From Stichopus chloronotus (lineage: Eukaryota; Echinodermata; Holothuroidea; Aspidochirotida; Stichopodidae), in NCBI GenBank assembly GCA_021234535.1, contig CM037840.1, forward strand, positions 334,909-398,908: DNA of 64,000 bases. Direction: 5' to 3'. This document shows, piece by piece, positions 21,387 through 33,490 of the stretch. Both the position numbers and the translations under genes were made by a program. The notes below the pieces were generated by a model. The model had not been told where the DNA came from. It ran no database searches and saw nothing but the letters and a program-made list of their open reading frames with translations. Within the stretch, counting starts at the first letter, position 1. Each line of letters starts with the position of its first letter.

Positions 21387-23430
21387 TTTGCAGCACATTC
21401 GAGTCTAGAGTGTAAATGATAAATTTCAAGAGAAGACATTTATGACGTGTCTAAGGAAAGATCTTAAAAATTTAGAGTAAATTCTCAATTAATTCCCACC
21501 TTCTAAGGTACAAACCTTTAATGATTCTTAGCACCAGTATATTCCAACAGCAGGTGTTGCCACGTCACGTAGCGCCACATGAGCCATCCCCTTATACCGG
21601 TACTTCTTGTCTGGAGGTAAGGCGTGTTTCTATGTACGAGACTTACATAGAGTGTATAATGTACTGCATGTTTGATTTCCTGTACTTCACCTTGCAGTTG
21701 CTTGCGTTAGGGTATTTCCTCTAATCTGCTTATAACCTACCCTATTACATTACTCTGCACATTTCACCGTTGACTGCTGTATAACAATTATTATTATTAT
21801 AGCTAGGTCAACCATTGGATTTGATAGGTAGGTGTCAATACAACTCCAACCCTAAAAGAATAATTTAAAAAAAAGAATGTAAAACGTCTAAGCCCATGAC
21901 GTCAAGAGAACAATCTTTTCCACTGCTTAAGTAAAGGTCATACATTAATGTGGCAAATATGACAATGATTCTACTATTTTTGCTAAAATGAATGGCCCTC
22001 CTTTTATCCCGTAAACACAATTGGTTACACGTCTAGAGAAAATACAAATTGTGAACAACACCATGAAGACAATAATGAGTAAAACTTTTCATAGTTACCC
22101 CCTGATCAACATCTTTCCAAGATTTAGCTGACCCGCTGTCTTTTTGATTCTCTCCATATTGCAAACAAATAAACAGCAACAATTTTTCCTGCAGTAGATT
22201 AACTTAATGTTACAACTACTGTGTGGGCTGTAGATACTGTACAATGATAGGAACTGCCTTTTTCTCCAGAATGAAGTCATATTTAATAGTGACACACACT
22301 GTAAACAAATGAAAGCGAAGAAGTTTTCCATTCTATATCTAACAACATCTTTGGAGAAAACAGAAGGAAAGCAGCCGTTTATTCTATTTTTTTTTTTGTG
22401 GATAACCTGATAATATTGAGGGAAAACTGTGTTTCATCGTTTAGCTGTTTGAGAGTTTCATTATCCTTAAAATTCAAGTGAATTTGTGTTACGCCGTTTC
22501 CGGAGAACACCTTTTGCCTTACAGAATTTGTGTTTTTCGTATTGTTTCTTGTCGGCATTCTGGTGTATCTGTTTCTATGATATTCACAGTTGTTGTGTTC
22601 AGCCACTATTATAACTATTATTATATTTTTGTTGTTTCTGGTCCGAGGGTAAGACCGATTCATTTCGATTCCAGACCAAGACCGGGTAGTCTGTTACATG
22701 GAATGCAGCAAGACCAGACTCAGGACTGAGACCGATTGAGGTGACTAAAAATACTCAGTCTGGTGGTAAATGACAAAAGTAAAAATTATGAAGAAAGAAA
22801 AAAGATGTCTCTAAGGATACCTTAATATCCATAAAGTTTTCACTTCACATGAATTTGTTGTCAGCAATTTAATCAACTCTATAATACGTACCGGTAGCTA
22901 TCTTTCAGGCTTGTTTGTTACAATGCAGAATACAATACAATATCAGTCAAATTCAGTGGATATGTAAAAGATGTTTTCTTCGACTTTATCTCTGGACAGC
23001 TATTCAGCTCTTATGGTCGATGCTTAAAAAGACTGTCAACATTTCAATGATTCTGAGAAAAAAAAAAAAAATTATTTAGTTTTTTGAAGTATCAAACATT
23101 GAAGAGTGAGGATCATCGAAAAAAAGAAACCGGTAAATGAAAAAAAAAATGTTGTAAATCAGAAGTATTACTAGAGCAAAATCATTAATGTTGGTTTTTT
23201 TTTTAGTTTTAAAGTAGTGCGCCAACAACACCTGTTTAAGCAAATATCGCAGCATGCTTACTGAGATAAAAGGTGACTAGATCAGTTCTCTCATACATGC
23301 GTCATGTTAAAGATGGAATATGAGTTGATAATTTATTAGTGAAAGTCAGATTTCGCGGAATACGTCATAGCCACTACATTCTTCTTATGGAAAGACGTAT
23401 TTCGTCCATGAGCAACCTCGCTTGTACATT
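21387..23430. other. Intergenic, no supported gene
   Basis: Short open frames only. One 66-base segment (21551-21616) has an acceptor and donor but no family resemblance. A- and T-runs occur near 23058 and 23195. Confidence 0.4.
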
Positions 23431-23444
23431 TTAAACTAAAGAAA

Positions 23445-23714
23445 GGGAACCACCTCAGACTAGTTTTCAAAGTGACGTATACACCCCATATCAAAACCCA
23501 TCACCTAAAAGAGGCCATTCTGAAACACTGGAATTTAATTTCAGCGCATCCGATTTTATCCAAGTTGTTTCGGAACAAACTGATTCTTGCCTATAAAAGG
23601 GTCCCAAATCTAAAAGATTTACTTGTCAAATCAAGGTTTCAAAGTAATGAAGAATCGTTCGACAGTCAGGACACGCACGAAGATCTACTGAATGCGCTCA
23701 TAGCTGCACTCTGA
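23445..23714 (+). pseudogene. Remnant of a retroelement reverse-transcriptase protein
   Basis: An open frame that begins without an ATG and ends at a TGA. It contains HWNLISAHPILSKLF, LILAYKRVPNLKDLLVKSRF and the preceding VTYTPHI. This layout (tryptophan, then a P.L...F stretch, then AY+R.PNL+DLLVK) is typical of the C-terminal part of Penelope-like and related retroelement polymerases. The catalytic core and any endonuclease domain are absent nearby, so it is a 5'-truncated dead fragment. The assignment is from remembered motif shape and the exact clade is uncertain. Confidence 0.5.
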
Positions 23715-24109
23715 GCTTATACTCGTTTACGTGCACTAAAGAACACGCATTTCTAAAAAATAAAATTTCCCGACACTTATGCCTAAAATATAAAATATCA
23801 AAAGGCTTGCTACTGATGACGCTCCTCCACATTTGAGTATGAAAGCAGAAACTGGTCTAGTTGGTCATAAGAACCACTACTCTGTCATATCACTATTTAA
23901 AAGTATGTCTATTCTACTGCTCAAAAGTACGTCATTTCAAAATGCTGGAAATTTTTCACCAAGGGTACATGCAACAAGCTCATGTTATATCTGGGCGTAT
24001 CCCCTAAAAAATTTCTCTTCGGGTTCTGTGTCGCTCGTTGCGTTAGATAGTGCTCAACCACCTAGCCCCATTTTTCATTTTTATTTTACATTGTGGTCTG
24101 TATTTTATA
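23715..24109. other. Intergenic, no gene seen
   Basis: A 108-codon open frame from 23833 runs into the neighbouring repeat and shows no family features. Confidence 0.4.
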
Positions 24110-24950
24110 TTTGCCAAAATTACACTCTTCAATTTCTTCATAAACGAAACAATCATTGACTTCTCCCTTGCTTGTACCAATACGTCATGTGGAACGAACA
24201 ATTTTCCGTAGGCTCATTAGCTAACACACCATGATCCAAAAAACATCTATAATTTATAACATTTACAATATTAAAATGTACCTGTTTAACGTGATTCGTA
24301 AACTAAGGAAGACAGTTAAAAAAAAAAATAATAATCACTTTTCTTCCTAGATCTTGTTAAGTTCACGATATCGAATAATTTCAAGGTGAATCCGACTTAT
24401 GGATAAGTATGACATTTGAAAGCTATTAATTACGTCATTTATCATTAATAATACCTCCAATACAGTAATATCACATAGGTTTGGTCATTTCTCAATGCTG
24501 ACAGAAAAATCTCGCAAATGGAGCTAAATTACAAAATGTAGCAGATTTTGGCCAAAATATGACAATTTCATAACGATATAGCATTACGTTTTTTGTATAT
24601 TGGAGCTAAATCTCTAAAATTTTCAATCGTTACCGCAAATGTGTGTATTTTTATTAAAATACAAGCTTATTCAAAAAGAGACCATTCCTAGCCAGAAAAC
24701 GTCCCTCTTTTGATAAAATCTTTGATTATGATGTCATAACTTTTATATTCTCTGGAGAAATAAAGTACATTAAAATGCAGTTGACCCCAAAAGTTATCAT
24801 TTCTTAAGATTTTATGATAAAATTAAGCAGTCATTAATATTCATTAAATTGTTACATTGTGGTCTTCATCTAATATTTGTCAAATTTACACTCTTTAATT
24901 TCTTCATTAACGAATACAATTAATTGCCTATATATGACTAACAAGAAAAA
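24110..24950 (+). repeat. CRE-monomer repeat, plus orientation
   Basis: Same order of blocks as the 57-64 kb array: tttcttcataaacgaaa, ggtgaatccgacttatgg, the CRE-like block (here TTACGTCA), tctcaatgctgacag and aagcagtcattaatattc. It faces the minus-oriented copy at 25776-26540 across a unique centre. Confidence 0.75.
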
Positions 24951-25760
24951 ATACCGACAATGTGCAACGCTCAGCACTATCTGTTTTGCCTAGTTTTCAC
25001 GAAACTTTGAAAAGCCTCGGAAATTATATTTTACATGTAATACATATAAACACAAATTTCAACAGATTGCCAGGCAGAGTTTCAGTCTAAGACTTTTGAG
25101 AGTAGCCAGTTCTTTTCTTGATGCATATCAGGTGGTCTTTATTTCTTTTTCACTTTCTTCATCTCTGTTTTGTTTAAATTGTGTCCTACTTTTCACATTT
25201 TTATGAGGAGGGTTACACCCTCTATGAACTCATGCCCCTTGTAGAATCAAATTAAAAACAAAATGTCATATATATTGGGGGAATCAGAAGATAAAATTGT
25301 TTTCTCCGTAAGAAACTCATACATTTTATTAGTTGTTAGCAATCTGACACTTACAGAACACCGTAGAAAATACCCTGCGTGTGTCTTAACGGCGTTACAG
25401 TTTCAGACGGTCTTTCGAGGTACCGAACGACCAAAATAGGACCTAATGTTATTCCATAGTGTAACATGTCAATGTGTAATCCTACCGTGAAAATGTACGC
25501 GAAATTAAATTATTTATAACTATACAATATTGACCCAAATGCAATTAAAACAACAAGCATTCTATGTTAGGTTATCTACTTTTTTATATTTATGATGCTA
25601 ATTTAATACAGGAAAGAAATAAAGACGTGATGAGAAAATAAATCGTAACAGAAACTACGGATGAAAATCAGTTCCATCTCAGCTCTACATAATTTGTATC
25701 AAAATGAAAGACAGAAAGAAAGAAAGGAAGAAAAAAAAAAAAAGAAAGAAAGAAAGAGAG
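24915..25760 (+). repeat. Unique-centre segment, also at 41870-43000 (inverted) and the right edge
   Basis: Matches the reverse complement of 41870-43000 in several blocks, including gcaatctgacacttacag, cctaccgtgaaaatgtac and gaaactacgga. Its first ~90 bases match 63905-64000. Its right end holds a GAAA microsatellite (about 25710-25765). No transposase frame was recognised. Confidence 0.7.
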
Positions 25761-25775
25761 AAATGAACCGATTTC

Positions 25776-26540
25776 CTCAGTTTAGGAATCATATTAAACA
25801 GGTAAATGTTAATGATTTCTATATGAATCAGAGACTTTTTCTGTTCATGGTGTATTTGAGACTGAGGCTGTGGACGGTTGTTTGTTACATGTAACGGAAA
25901 GACAATAAAAAGATATGAGATTATGAATAATGTTTCTATCAAAAGAGTGACGATTTAGTGCTCGGGGTGGTCTCTTATTGAATAAGAATGCACATTTATG
26001 AAATAGACACATTTGTGGTAACGATTGAAAATATCAGCGTTTTGGCTCCAATTTACCAAAACGTTAAGCTGTAGCATTATCAAATTGTCATATTTTCGCC
26101 AAAATCTGCTACATTTTCGATTTTGCTCTATTTCCGAGATCTTTGTGTCAGCGTTGAGAAATGATCGATGCCATGTGACATTACTGTGTTGGAGGCTTCA
26201 TTAATTATAAACGACGTCATTAATAGATTTCACTGTCATACTTATCTGTAAGTCGGATTCACCTTTCGTTTCAGGGTGTGTTAACTAATAATGCTAGGGA
26301 TGATTGTTTGTTTTATATGACGGATTGCCACAAGCATGGGAGAAGTCAATGATTGTTTTCGTTTATGAAGAAATTAAAGAGTGTAATTTTGACAAATAGG
26401 CCTATTAGATGAAGACCACAATGTAGCAATTTGATGAATATTTATGACTGCTTAATTTTATCATGGAATAATGGGAGATGACAATCCATTTTGTGTGAAC
26501 TACATTTTGAAGCAATGTAAATAATTTTGACGGTTTTCGA
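25776..26540 (-). repeat. CRE-monomer repeat, minus orientation
   Basis: Homologous to 8985-9650 (duplicate) and to the reverse complement of the array monomer. The CRE is mutated to CGACGTCA near 26213. Confidence 0.75.
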
Positions 26541-28303
26541 GGTCTGAACTGCTTGTCACTGAGTGAACACGTTTATTTGTAAATGTTGTTCAAATGCAAA
26601 AAAAAAGAAAAAAAAAAAAAGAAATGTACAATACCGAAAGTTGAGCAGTCCATATTGGATCAACTATGTTCGGCCAATGTTAAACCATCATAATATCTCA
26701 AATTGGACACAGAGCTTATGAATATTCATACTTCGTTCCCCTTTCGCCTAGTGACTAAAGTCGAAAAAGAAAACTTTGTAAAATGTTACATACTTACACT
26801 CATTATGAAAGACAAAAGTGCAAGAGCTCATATAAGATGTATATTGTGACTACGCATGTCCTCCATTAACAGTGCACCATTCTATTGCTTCAACTTCAGG
26901 TGGAGTAATCACGTGACATTACATCCAACTGTCGTAGACGTCAGAGTAGGGTCAGCGTGTTTGAGCTATTAACAACTTGAGTCCAGTCGATGATACGTCT
27001 GTTCCATTAAATATCCTATTTTTTCTTAACTTAAAACTTTTATCTTTTCATTTCCTTCTATTTATTACAAACTTGTTACCAGTAGGAACCTAATTTTCCA
27101 AACGTAAACTATAAAATTACCTATACTTTGTTGACTGTTACGTTTTAGTGTTAGCGACTATAAGTAGCATCAACCTCCAATCGACGAATGATATTTTCAT
27201 CCAATACAAATGATTGAGTCTTATTCGATTAGGGAGCAGTCATTTGGAAGGAGAGGCAACTGAAAGTTTAATCTGTCGTAAATCTTTTAGATTATTGCCC
27301 ATGAAATAAGAGTGTCAATGAATAAGAAGTGACTAGTATGGTTAAACACCCTTTCTCTTTTTCATCATATATCCAATTATCCGAGTAACCGTTATTCGCA
27401 CCTGCTAATAACCGGAAATGAAAAAAACAAATACTTAAAACAATGGTTTGATACCGAGGAGACTGCGGACGCAGTTAAGTCAGAACCACTGGCTCATAAA
27501 TCAAAACGACTGGTTGTCTCTTCTAAATCAAGACAGACTGGTGCATCAGAACAGCAGCTAGGGGCTGTTACTGGATGGAGACATCAACAAACCTGAAGAG
27601 GCAGAAGTCTAATTATTTTTTCAAGCCTAAATGAGACGTTGCTGGAAATATCCTGAAATAGCCATTTGCGAATTATTTTGCATGTTTTAAACATAACATA
27701 GGAAATGTTATAATGTAAATACGCGACACCGCACGAGATTTATTTTAGTGAGAAAATATTCAGTTTGGTGTAACATATAAAACACCAAACAATTTTCAAA
27801 GAAGCAAAAATGAGGAGGAAATTATTGGCCCATCAAAGGAGACGGTGGGGTGGATGATCCCCCCCCCCCCCCTCGCTCTCTTGGACAAATGCCTGGCAAT
27901 CATGTTTTTCACTTCCATCATTATTGTGATGAAAATATAGTAGTGATTGTGAATGACAAAATAAAGATGTAATAGATTAAAAACGTGTACTTATATGCAC
28001 TTACTTATATGGAAGGAAATTGGAGAAACGAAGGAAAGCAATTGCGGGCAATGTGAGCGAACTTTTGTAATCTTAATTACTTCGTTTCGGTGGAACTGTC
28101 AGATTTGTTAAAGGGACATACGATTTGTCTCGATGTACTTCTAATATCGTCAACGACTCCCTAGCATAGTGTCTTTAGTCTTCTTCTTTTTTTATTGCGT
28201 AACTGCAGTTATTATGACATTAAACGTTGCGGTTGTTGAGTGTCGGTGTATTTAAGTGTAAGATGCAAGCAGCTGTCGTGACTTTGGAGGTCAAATCAAG
28301 TTC

Positions 28304-28548
28304 AGTTTTCCGCAATGAAATGCTAGTTTTGAGGGCAGTCTGCCGTCAGTCCCTTAAAATCACTGCTTCCCAGCCTAAAGCAACAACAGCGACTCCATTA
28401 TAGAAGAAAATACTCAAAAGTTTAAATCACTCTCTTTAAAGTATAGCACAATATTTAGCCCCCCCCCCCTTCAGATACAAAAATATAAAGCAACTATCCC
28501 TTTGTGTCTCTTAAGATGGACTATCATGATGAAAGCGGGGCTATAGTT
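28304..28548. other. ~245-bp insertion in duplication copy B
   Basis: Copy A reads directly from ggtcaaatcaag to ctatagttagg at about 11870, while B carries extra sequence with a C-run near 28460. No inverted ends or target duplication were seen. Deletion from A is equally possible. Confidence 0.5.
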
Positions 28549-29555
28549 AGGATTACAAGGTGAGATCACAAAGCACAAAGTTTAAATTTAAAAGGTAGGC
28601 TACTTCACGCTGACATATTTATATTAATAAATGCTGTAAGTATGATAAAATCACAACCAGAACTATTTTGATTATTGTCAAAATGGCCTTGCTTTTAATG
28701 TAATATATTGTTGTAAGTGATGAGGGTTACCATACATCGATGCTTCACTCAGAGTTCATATAGTTCAGTCTGGCTTTTGATATCAGGCCAGTAGGCAGCT
28801 CTGTCAGTTGGGGGGGGGGGGGGGGTCGATGTTACCACAAGTGGAACATTTTACCATACAATTATGGCCAACAAATTAAAACTCGTTATATATTTTGCTA
28901 CGGTAGGCTTACTATTATAGGTTAAGAGGAACTCCAGACCTTGTGATGGGAGGGGGAGGGAGGAGGGTCGTCCGAACTCCCTTGATACGGACCTGGATAT
29001 TCTGCAAAAACGAAACGGAATAATCTAGCCATGAAACTTTTATTTGTGGGTATTGATGTTTTGTGATATAGTTTTCTCAAAGCACAATGGAAAGGAAGAG
29101 ATTGAATTGACCAAAGTGTATTAACTTGTTTCGTTTTGTTTCGCAAAATATCATTAGCGTGGTGAGGTATTGATATTCAGCGAAACAAAGAGAATAGAAA
29201 TATTTCTCTGAATAACTGAGTAACGATTTACATTCAAGTCTTTACTGTTTGGTCATCGTGAGTCGTTGAATACCTAGACTTCCCTCGATTTCATGTTCGC
29301 CAGAGACAGTGCACGCATTTATACGTAAGGTAGGTTTATAAAGTTTACATCTGTTGCAATTTTTTGCCCTCCTCGTTATTTTTATTGGTCGGGATAGCTA
29401 TATGTTTTCCCCCCAACATTTTCTTTGGTTGCGCAATTTCTCCGGCCTGCCTCCCCACGATCGATCCCCTGGTAAAGTAAATCCGAAAACTTTTCGCCAC
29501 GCTACAGTTAGGACGCCCAATAAATTTCTTGGTTTCAGCTATCATTCCCCTGACG

Positions 29556-29775
29556 TCATATTGGTGTATCTATGGTTCACAAAGGCTACCATACGTATTG
29601 ACATACACAATCTAGGTCAAACGACACTGGTTGTGTTTTTAAATTTAAAAATTAGAACTTTCTTTCATTTAGTCTCTCAGAATATCGTAAGCCGCTCAGT
29701 TTCCGGTGTCTACCAAGTTTATAATCTTTTACTTATTTCCTTCAGGCAGTCAGTGCGGACAGTAAAATCATTAGA
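29556..29775. other. ~200-bp copy-B-specific segment
   Basis: It replaces about 30 bases in copy A (near 12850-12878), between gacgtcat and gaaatgggttg. No recognisable content. Confidence 0.5.
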
Positions 29776-30737
29776 AATGGGTTGGTCAAGCACTGTTACT
29801 TGAACAGATTTGGCAATAATTATGTAATGGGTTGATTCATGGGTGGCAACGATTTGCATAAAGACTACATGATTCTGATTGGTCAACGTCATCACCTATC
29901 CCGAGATCCTTAGCGGTTCGACGTGATTGCCAAGGGTTGTTAACGGCGAGACCGACACTGTCAATCGACGTGTAGTTCAAGTGTCAACATATCTTTGTAA
30001 CGATGTAGGCTTGTGTCACCGATTGTACCGTCTCTGTTCCTTGCTCTTCCCTATCATCGTCATCGTAGATTTTATTACCATTCAATCATCGTTGTCAACT
30101 GATCCTCATTCATTTCTGTGTGCCAGTCAAATCACAATGTAAATGAAACTCTGATCGTAAAATTAAATCCGATCTTTCTCTCTGGACTTTTTATTCTGTT
30201 CTGACGTCTCTCTCTCTACTACAGTTTCGCTCAGCCTATGATAGTAGGCCTACGTTAGCAACATATACAATGAGTTTTAATTTGTTGGTCATAATTGTCG
30301 GGTAAAATGTTCAGCTTGTGGTAAAATCGATCCCCCCCCCCCACTGAAAACGCTTCATACGGGCCTGTGAATGTGTAAAATACGGTAACAGTGGCTCTTT
30401 TCACACAATCTAAGTTTTGGGTCAGTTCTGTTTGTCGGAACAGATACAGTAACTTCAAAGGGATTACTTGGAACAATGAGACAAAGCAATTGTCAGATTA
30501 GTAAGATGAGACTATATATCCTTGTCAGTCAAATTTATCAGAAAAGGCAACATCCTGACTAGTTTCAGTTTTCTGTGATGCATGATTAAATTCTGCCAGT
30601 TATAAATTAATATGACAAAAAATATAAATAAATCCCTAAATTACTGTAAGTGGCGCTTGTATATTGAGAGGATCGTATCAGTTTAAAATGATTTAAAAAC
30701 TTAAAAGTCAACAACATGAGCGTCGAGTATAGTTTAA

Positions 30738-31712
30738 AAGTGAGGAGGGAAGGCTTGGCATCGAGCAATCATAATATTGTTTTGAAAAATGAAGGTAGGA
30801 AAATGATGCTGGGGTGGCGTTCCGTTTAGAGTAACATTCCTCTATCCTGTTGATAATTATAATGGACGTCACAGAGCTTCCACGACCTCCATGATGTTTT
30901 CTGGTTAACACATATTTTAGTTTTAGGTCACAAGCGTGTAGCAGGGGTCGATTGTGTCATAGTGTTCCATTTCTCATTCCCCTCTCTCGTTAGTCCCATG
31001 CTAATCGCTATTTATGTCATACATTCCCTACTAAAAATACACTGGAACTGACACGGAAGATTACCAAAAGAATAATAATAAAAATGATAATAATAATAAA
31101 AATAAGGTGAGTGACATTTTACTCTGTCATTAGCTCTACACTTTTGGCCTCGATGAAAATCGTAACATTTATAATAATGTTGGTGTGAGTGTGTGTGTCT
31201 GTTAGTATGTATTTGAGTGGAACAAAAAAAAGGTTGTCACGATTTTCTCATGGACGATAAGTTTGATTAACTTGAAACATTGTAGGAGGGTCCCCAGAAA
31301 AGTGATGTGACGTTAATTGATTACGTCATGAGTCAAAGGTCACAGGTATGAAAATGAAAAAAAAAAAGCAACACACACGCACACACACAAATGTATAGCT
31401 TCGTCTCTATTGCGTTAATGTTCAAAGGATATAGAAATAGTATTTATCTAAAATAGACAATGCAGAGACGTTTGAAAGAAAAAAAATGGAAATCAAAAGG
31501 TCACGAAGCCAAAGATCAAATCAGTAAACCTTGTGATAAAGTGTGCCACAATCTCACCCTAGTGTCTTATGATGACCTTTGATTCCACTCACAATACCTC
31601 ACATCATCAAAAAAAGAAGAAGAAATAAGCACTAAAAGAGTAACCCAAGTGAAAATAAAATACAAAAGATAATTATGAAAATTGTCTGGCTCAATGACTC
31701 GATGGACAAAAT
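30738..31712 (+). repeat. ~930-bp dispersed repeat, copy 3 of 3
   Basis: Homologous to 6920-7860 and 14033-14965. It carries a local AATAAT-type expansion near 31072-31100 and a CA microsatellite near 31374-31388. Confidence 0.75.
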
Positions 31713-32021
31713 GTTATTGGAATTGTTTGTACCAATAAATGAATGAATAGAACACTCCTCCCCATGTAGTCTACCAAATGAAGCTACAGTATCACCGAAA
31801 CGTATGTCGCTTAATAAGACTAATTGCAATTTATGATTACCTACTGATTTTTTTTTGCTTGAGGCCTGAATTAATCGTTGTCTCTTTATTTGTTATAAAT
31901 CTGATGACTGCATCTACTCTTGGCAGTGGTGGCCACAATCAAGGACTTTCCCTTAACAAAACAAATGTATACTTCATTTGCATAATTTATATTCGATGAC
32001 GTCGAAAAAAATAACATTATA

Positions 32022-32466
32022 TTCAAATGTGAATGAAGAGTGATTAACCTAATCAGAGTTATAACCTTAAAATGTACGATACAGCAAGTTATTGTATCTC
32101 TCCCGGTTCTTTCAAATGTAAATGAAGAGTGATTAACCTAGTCAGAGTTATAACCTCAAAATGTACGATACAGCAAGTTATTGTATCTCTCCCGGTTCTT
32201 TCAAATGTAAATGAAGAGTGATTAACCTAGTCAGAGTTATAACCTCAAAATGTACGATACAGCAAGTTATTGTATCTCTCCCGGTTCTTTCAAATGTAAA
32301 TGAAGAGTGATTAACCTAGTCAGAGTTATAACCTCAAAATGTACGATACAGCAAGTTATTGTATCTCTCCCGGTTCTTTCAAATGTAAATGAAGAGTGAT
32401 TAACCTAGTCAGAGTTATAACCTCAAAATGTACGATACTGCAAGTTATTGTATCTCTCCCTGGCTA
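32022..32466 (+). repeat. 89-bp tandem repeat, five copies
   Basis: Units start at 32022, 32111, 32200, 32289 and 32378, each beginning ttcaaatgt and ending near the cccggttct block. The middle units look identical. Duplication copy A has one corresponding unit at about 15275-15370. Confidence 0.95.
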
Positions 32467-32518
32467 TACAATGCGGTTCTTACTGAGTAATGGTTATTTT
32501 TTTCTCAAGATATAAACC

Positions 32519-33490
32519 GTACCGAAAAGGAGAATTGACTGCAAATATTGACATCTTCACAATACTTATTCATTAAATTGAAGAAATTATAGGCATTTGA
32601 ACAATTTCATGTAAAACGACTAATTCTGTCTTTCTGAAGGGAAAATTTCGGTTAAGTAATTGGAAACTGATGTCTGGCTTTCAATGGTGAACTTGTTGGT
32701 ACCAGTCATAACTAGCTGGAACCACTGAGTTATCAATTTCCAGTTGCTGGACTGGAGATTTCTCAGTAGACTGATAGGTTTTTGTATTGTTATTTCTCAA
32801 TTTAAAGCCAATAAGTAAAGTAAGAAAATAAGCAGAGGTATAATATGATAACCTCTATGATCGAACACACACATGTAGAAGAGTGCTTACATAATGGAAT
32901 GCACTTGGAGAAGAACACCCGATGATAGATACTGTGAAATTCAATACATTCACCATATGGAAGGGTATGTTTCCCTTTACAGCACAATTAATACAAATTA
33001 ATAAAAGCAAAAATATTTTCTTAGAATGTTCTAATCTTTCAATGTAACTCGTAAGTTCCAATGTATACACGACCTTACCATGCAGTATTCATTTACTTCG
33101 ATTTATTCTTGATGGTAGAAAAATTATATTTCTTCAATTATAAAGGTACTCTGGAGCGTGATTAAATATAACAATGGCAAAAACAAAACGACACAAATAA
33201 GACGAGACAGTGAATATTCATTGAAAAGTTATTTGTCATTTTCCTCCTTAAATGATCCATCCGTAAGCTACCAAAGCCTACGTCACTGTAATATTGTACT
33301 CATACATCTTTCCTGAGGTATACGTTGCTATTAAAAGCTTCTCAGATCCGTCCACCTCTATAGTGGTCAAGCAATTAGCATCTTCATCTACTTTTCTCGT
33401 TGTTAATAAGTGTCGACTATCTTGGCTGTAATGAACTAGGGTGCGTCGTCGGTCTGGTAAGTTTTCTTTCCATAACATGTAGATGAAGTC
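32519..33490 (+). repeat. Near-identical tract shared with 15433-16404
   Basis: Partner of the tract in copy A: equal length (972 bases), no gaps, two substitutions by eye (near 33190 and 33451). Confidence 0.85.

Noticed and set aside
21551..21616. 66-base segment with acceptor, open frame and GTAAGG donor
   Set aside because: Splice consensus alone is too common. No partner exon or family resemblance was found.
32022..32466. CRISPR-like array
   Set aside because: The 89-bp units are contiguous tandem repeats without distinct spacers, in eukaryotic sequence.
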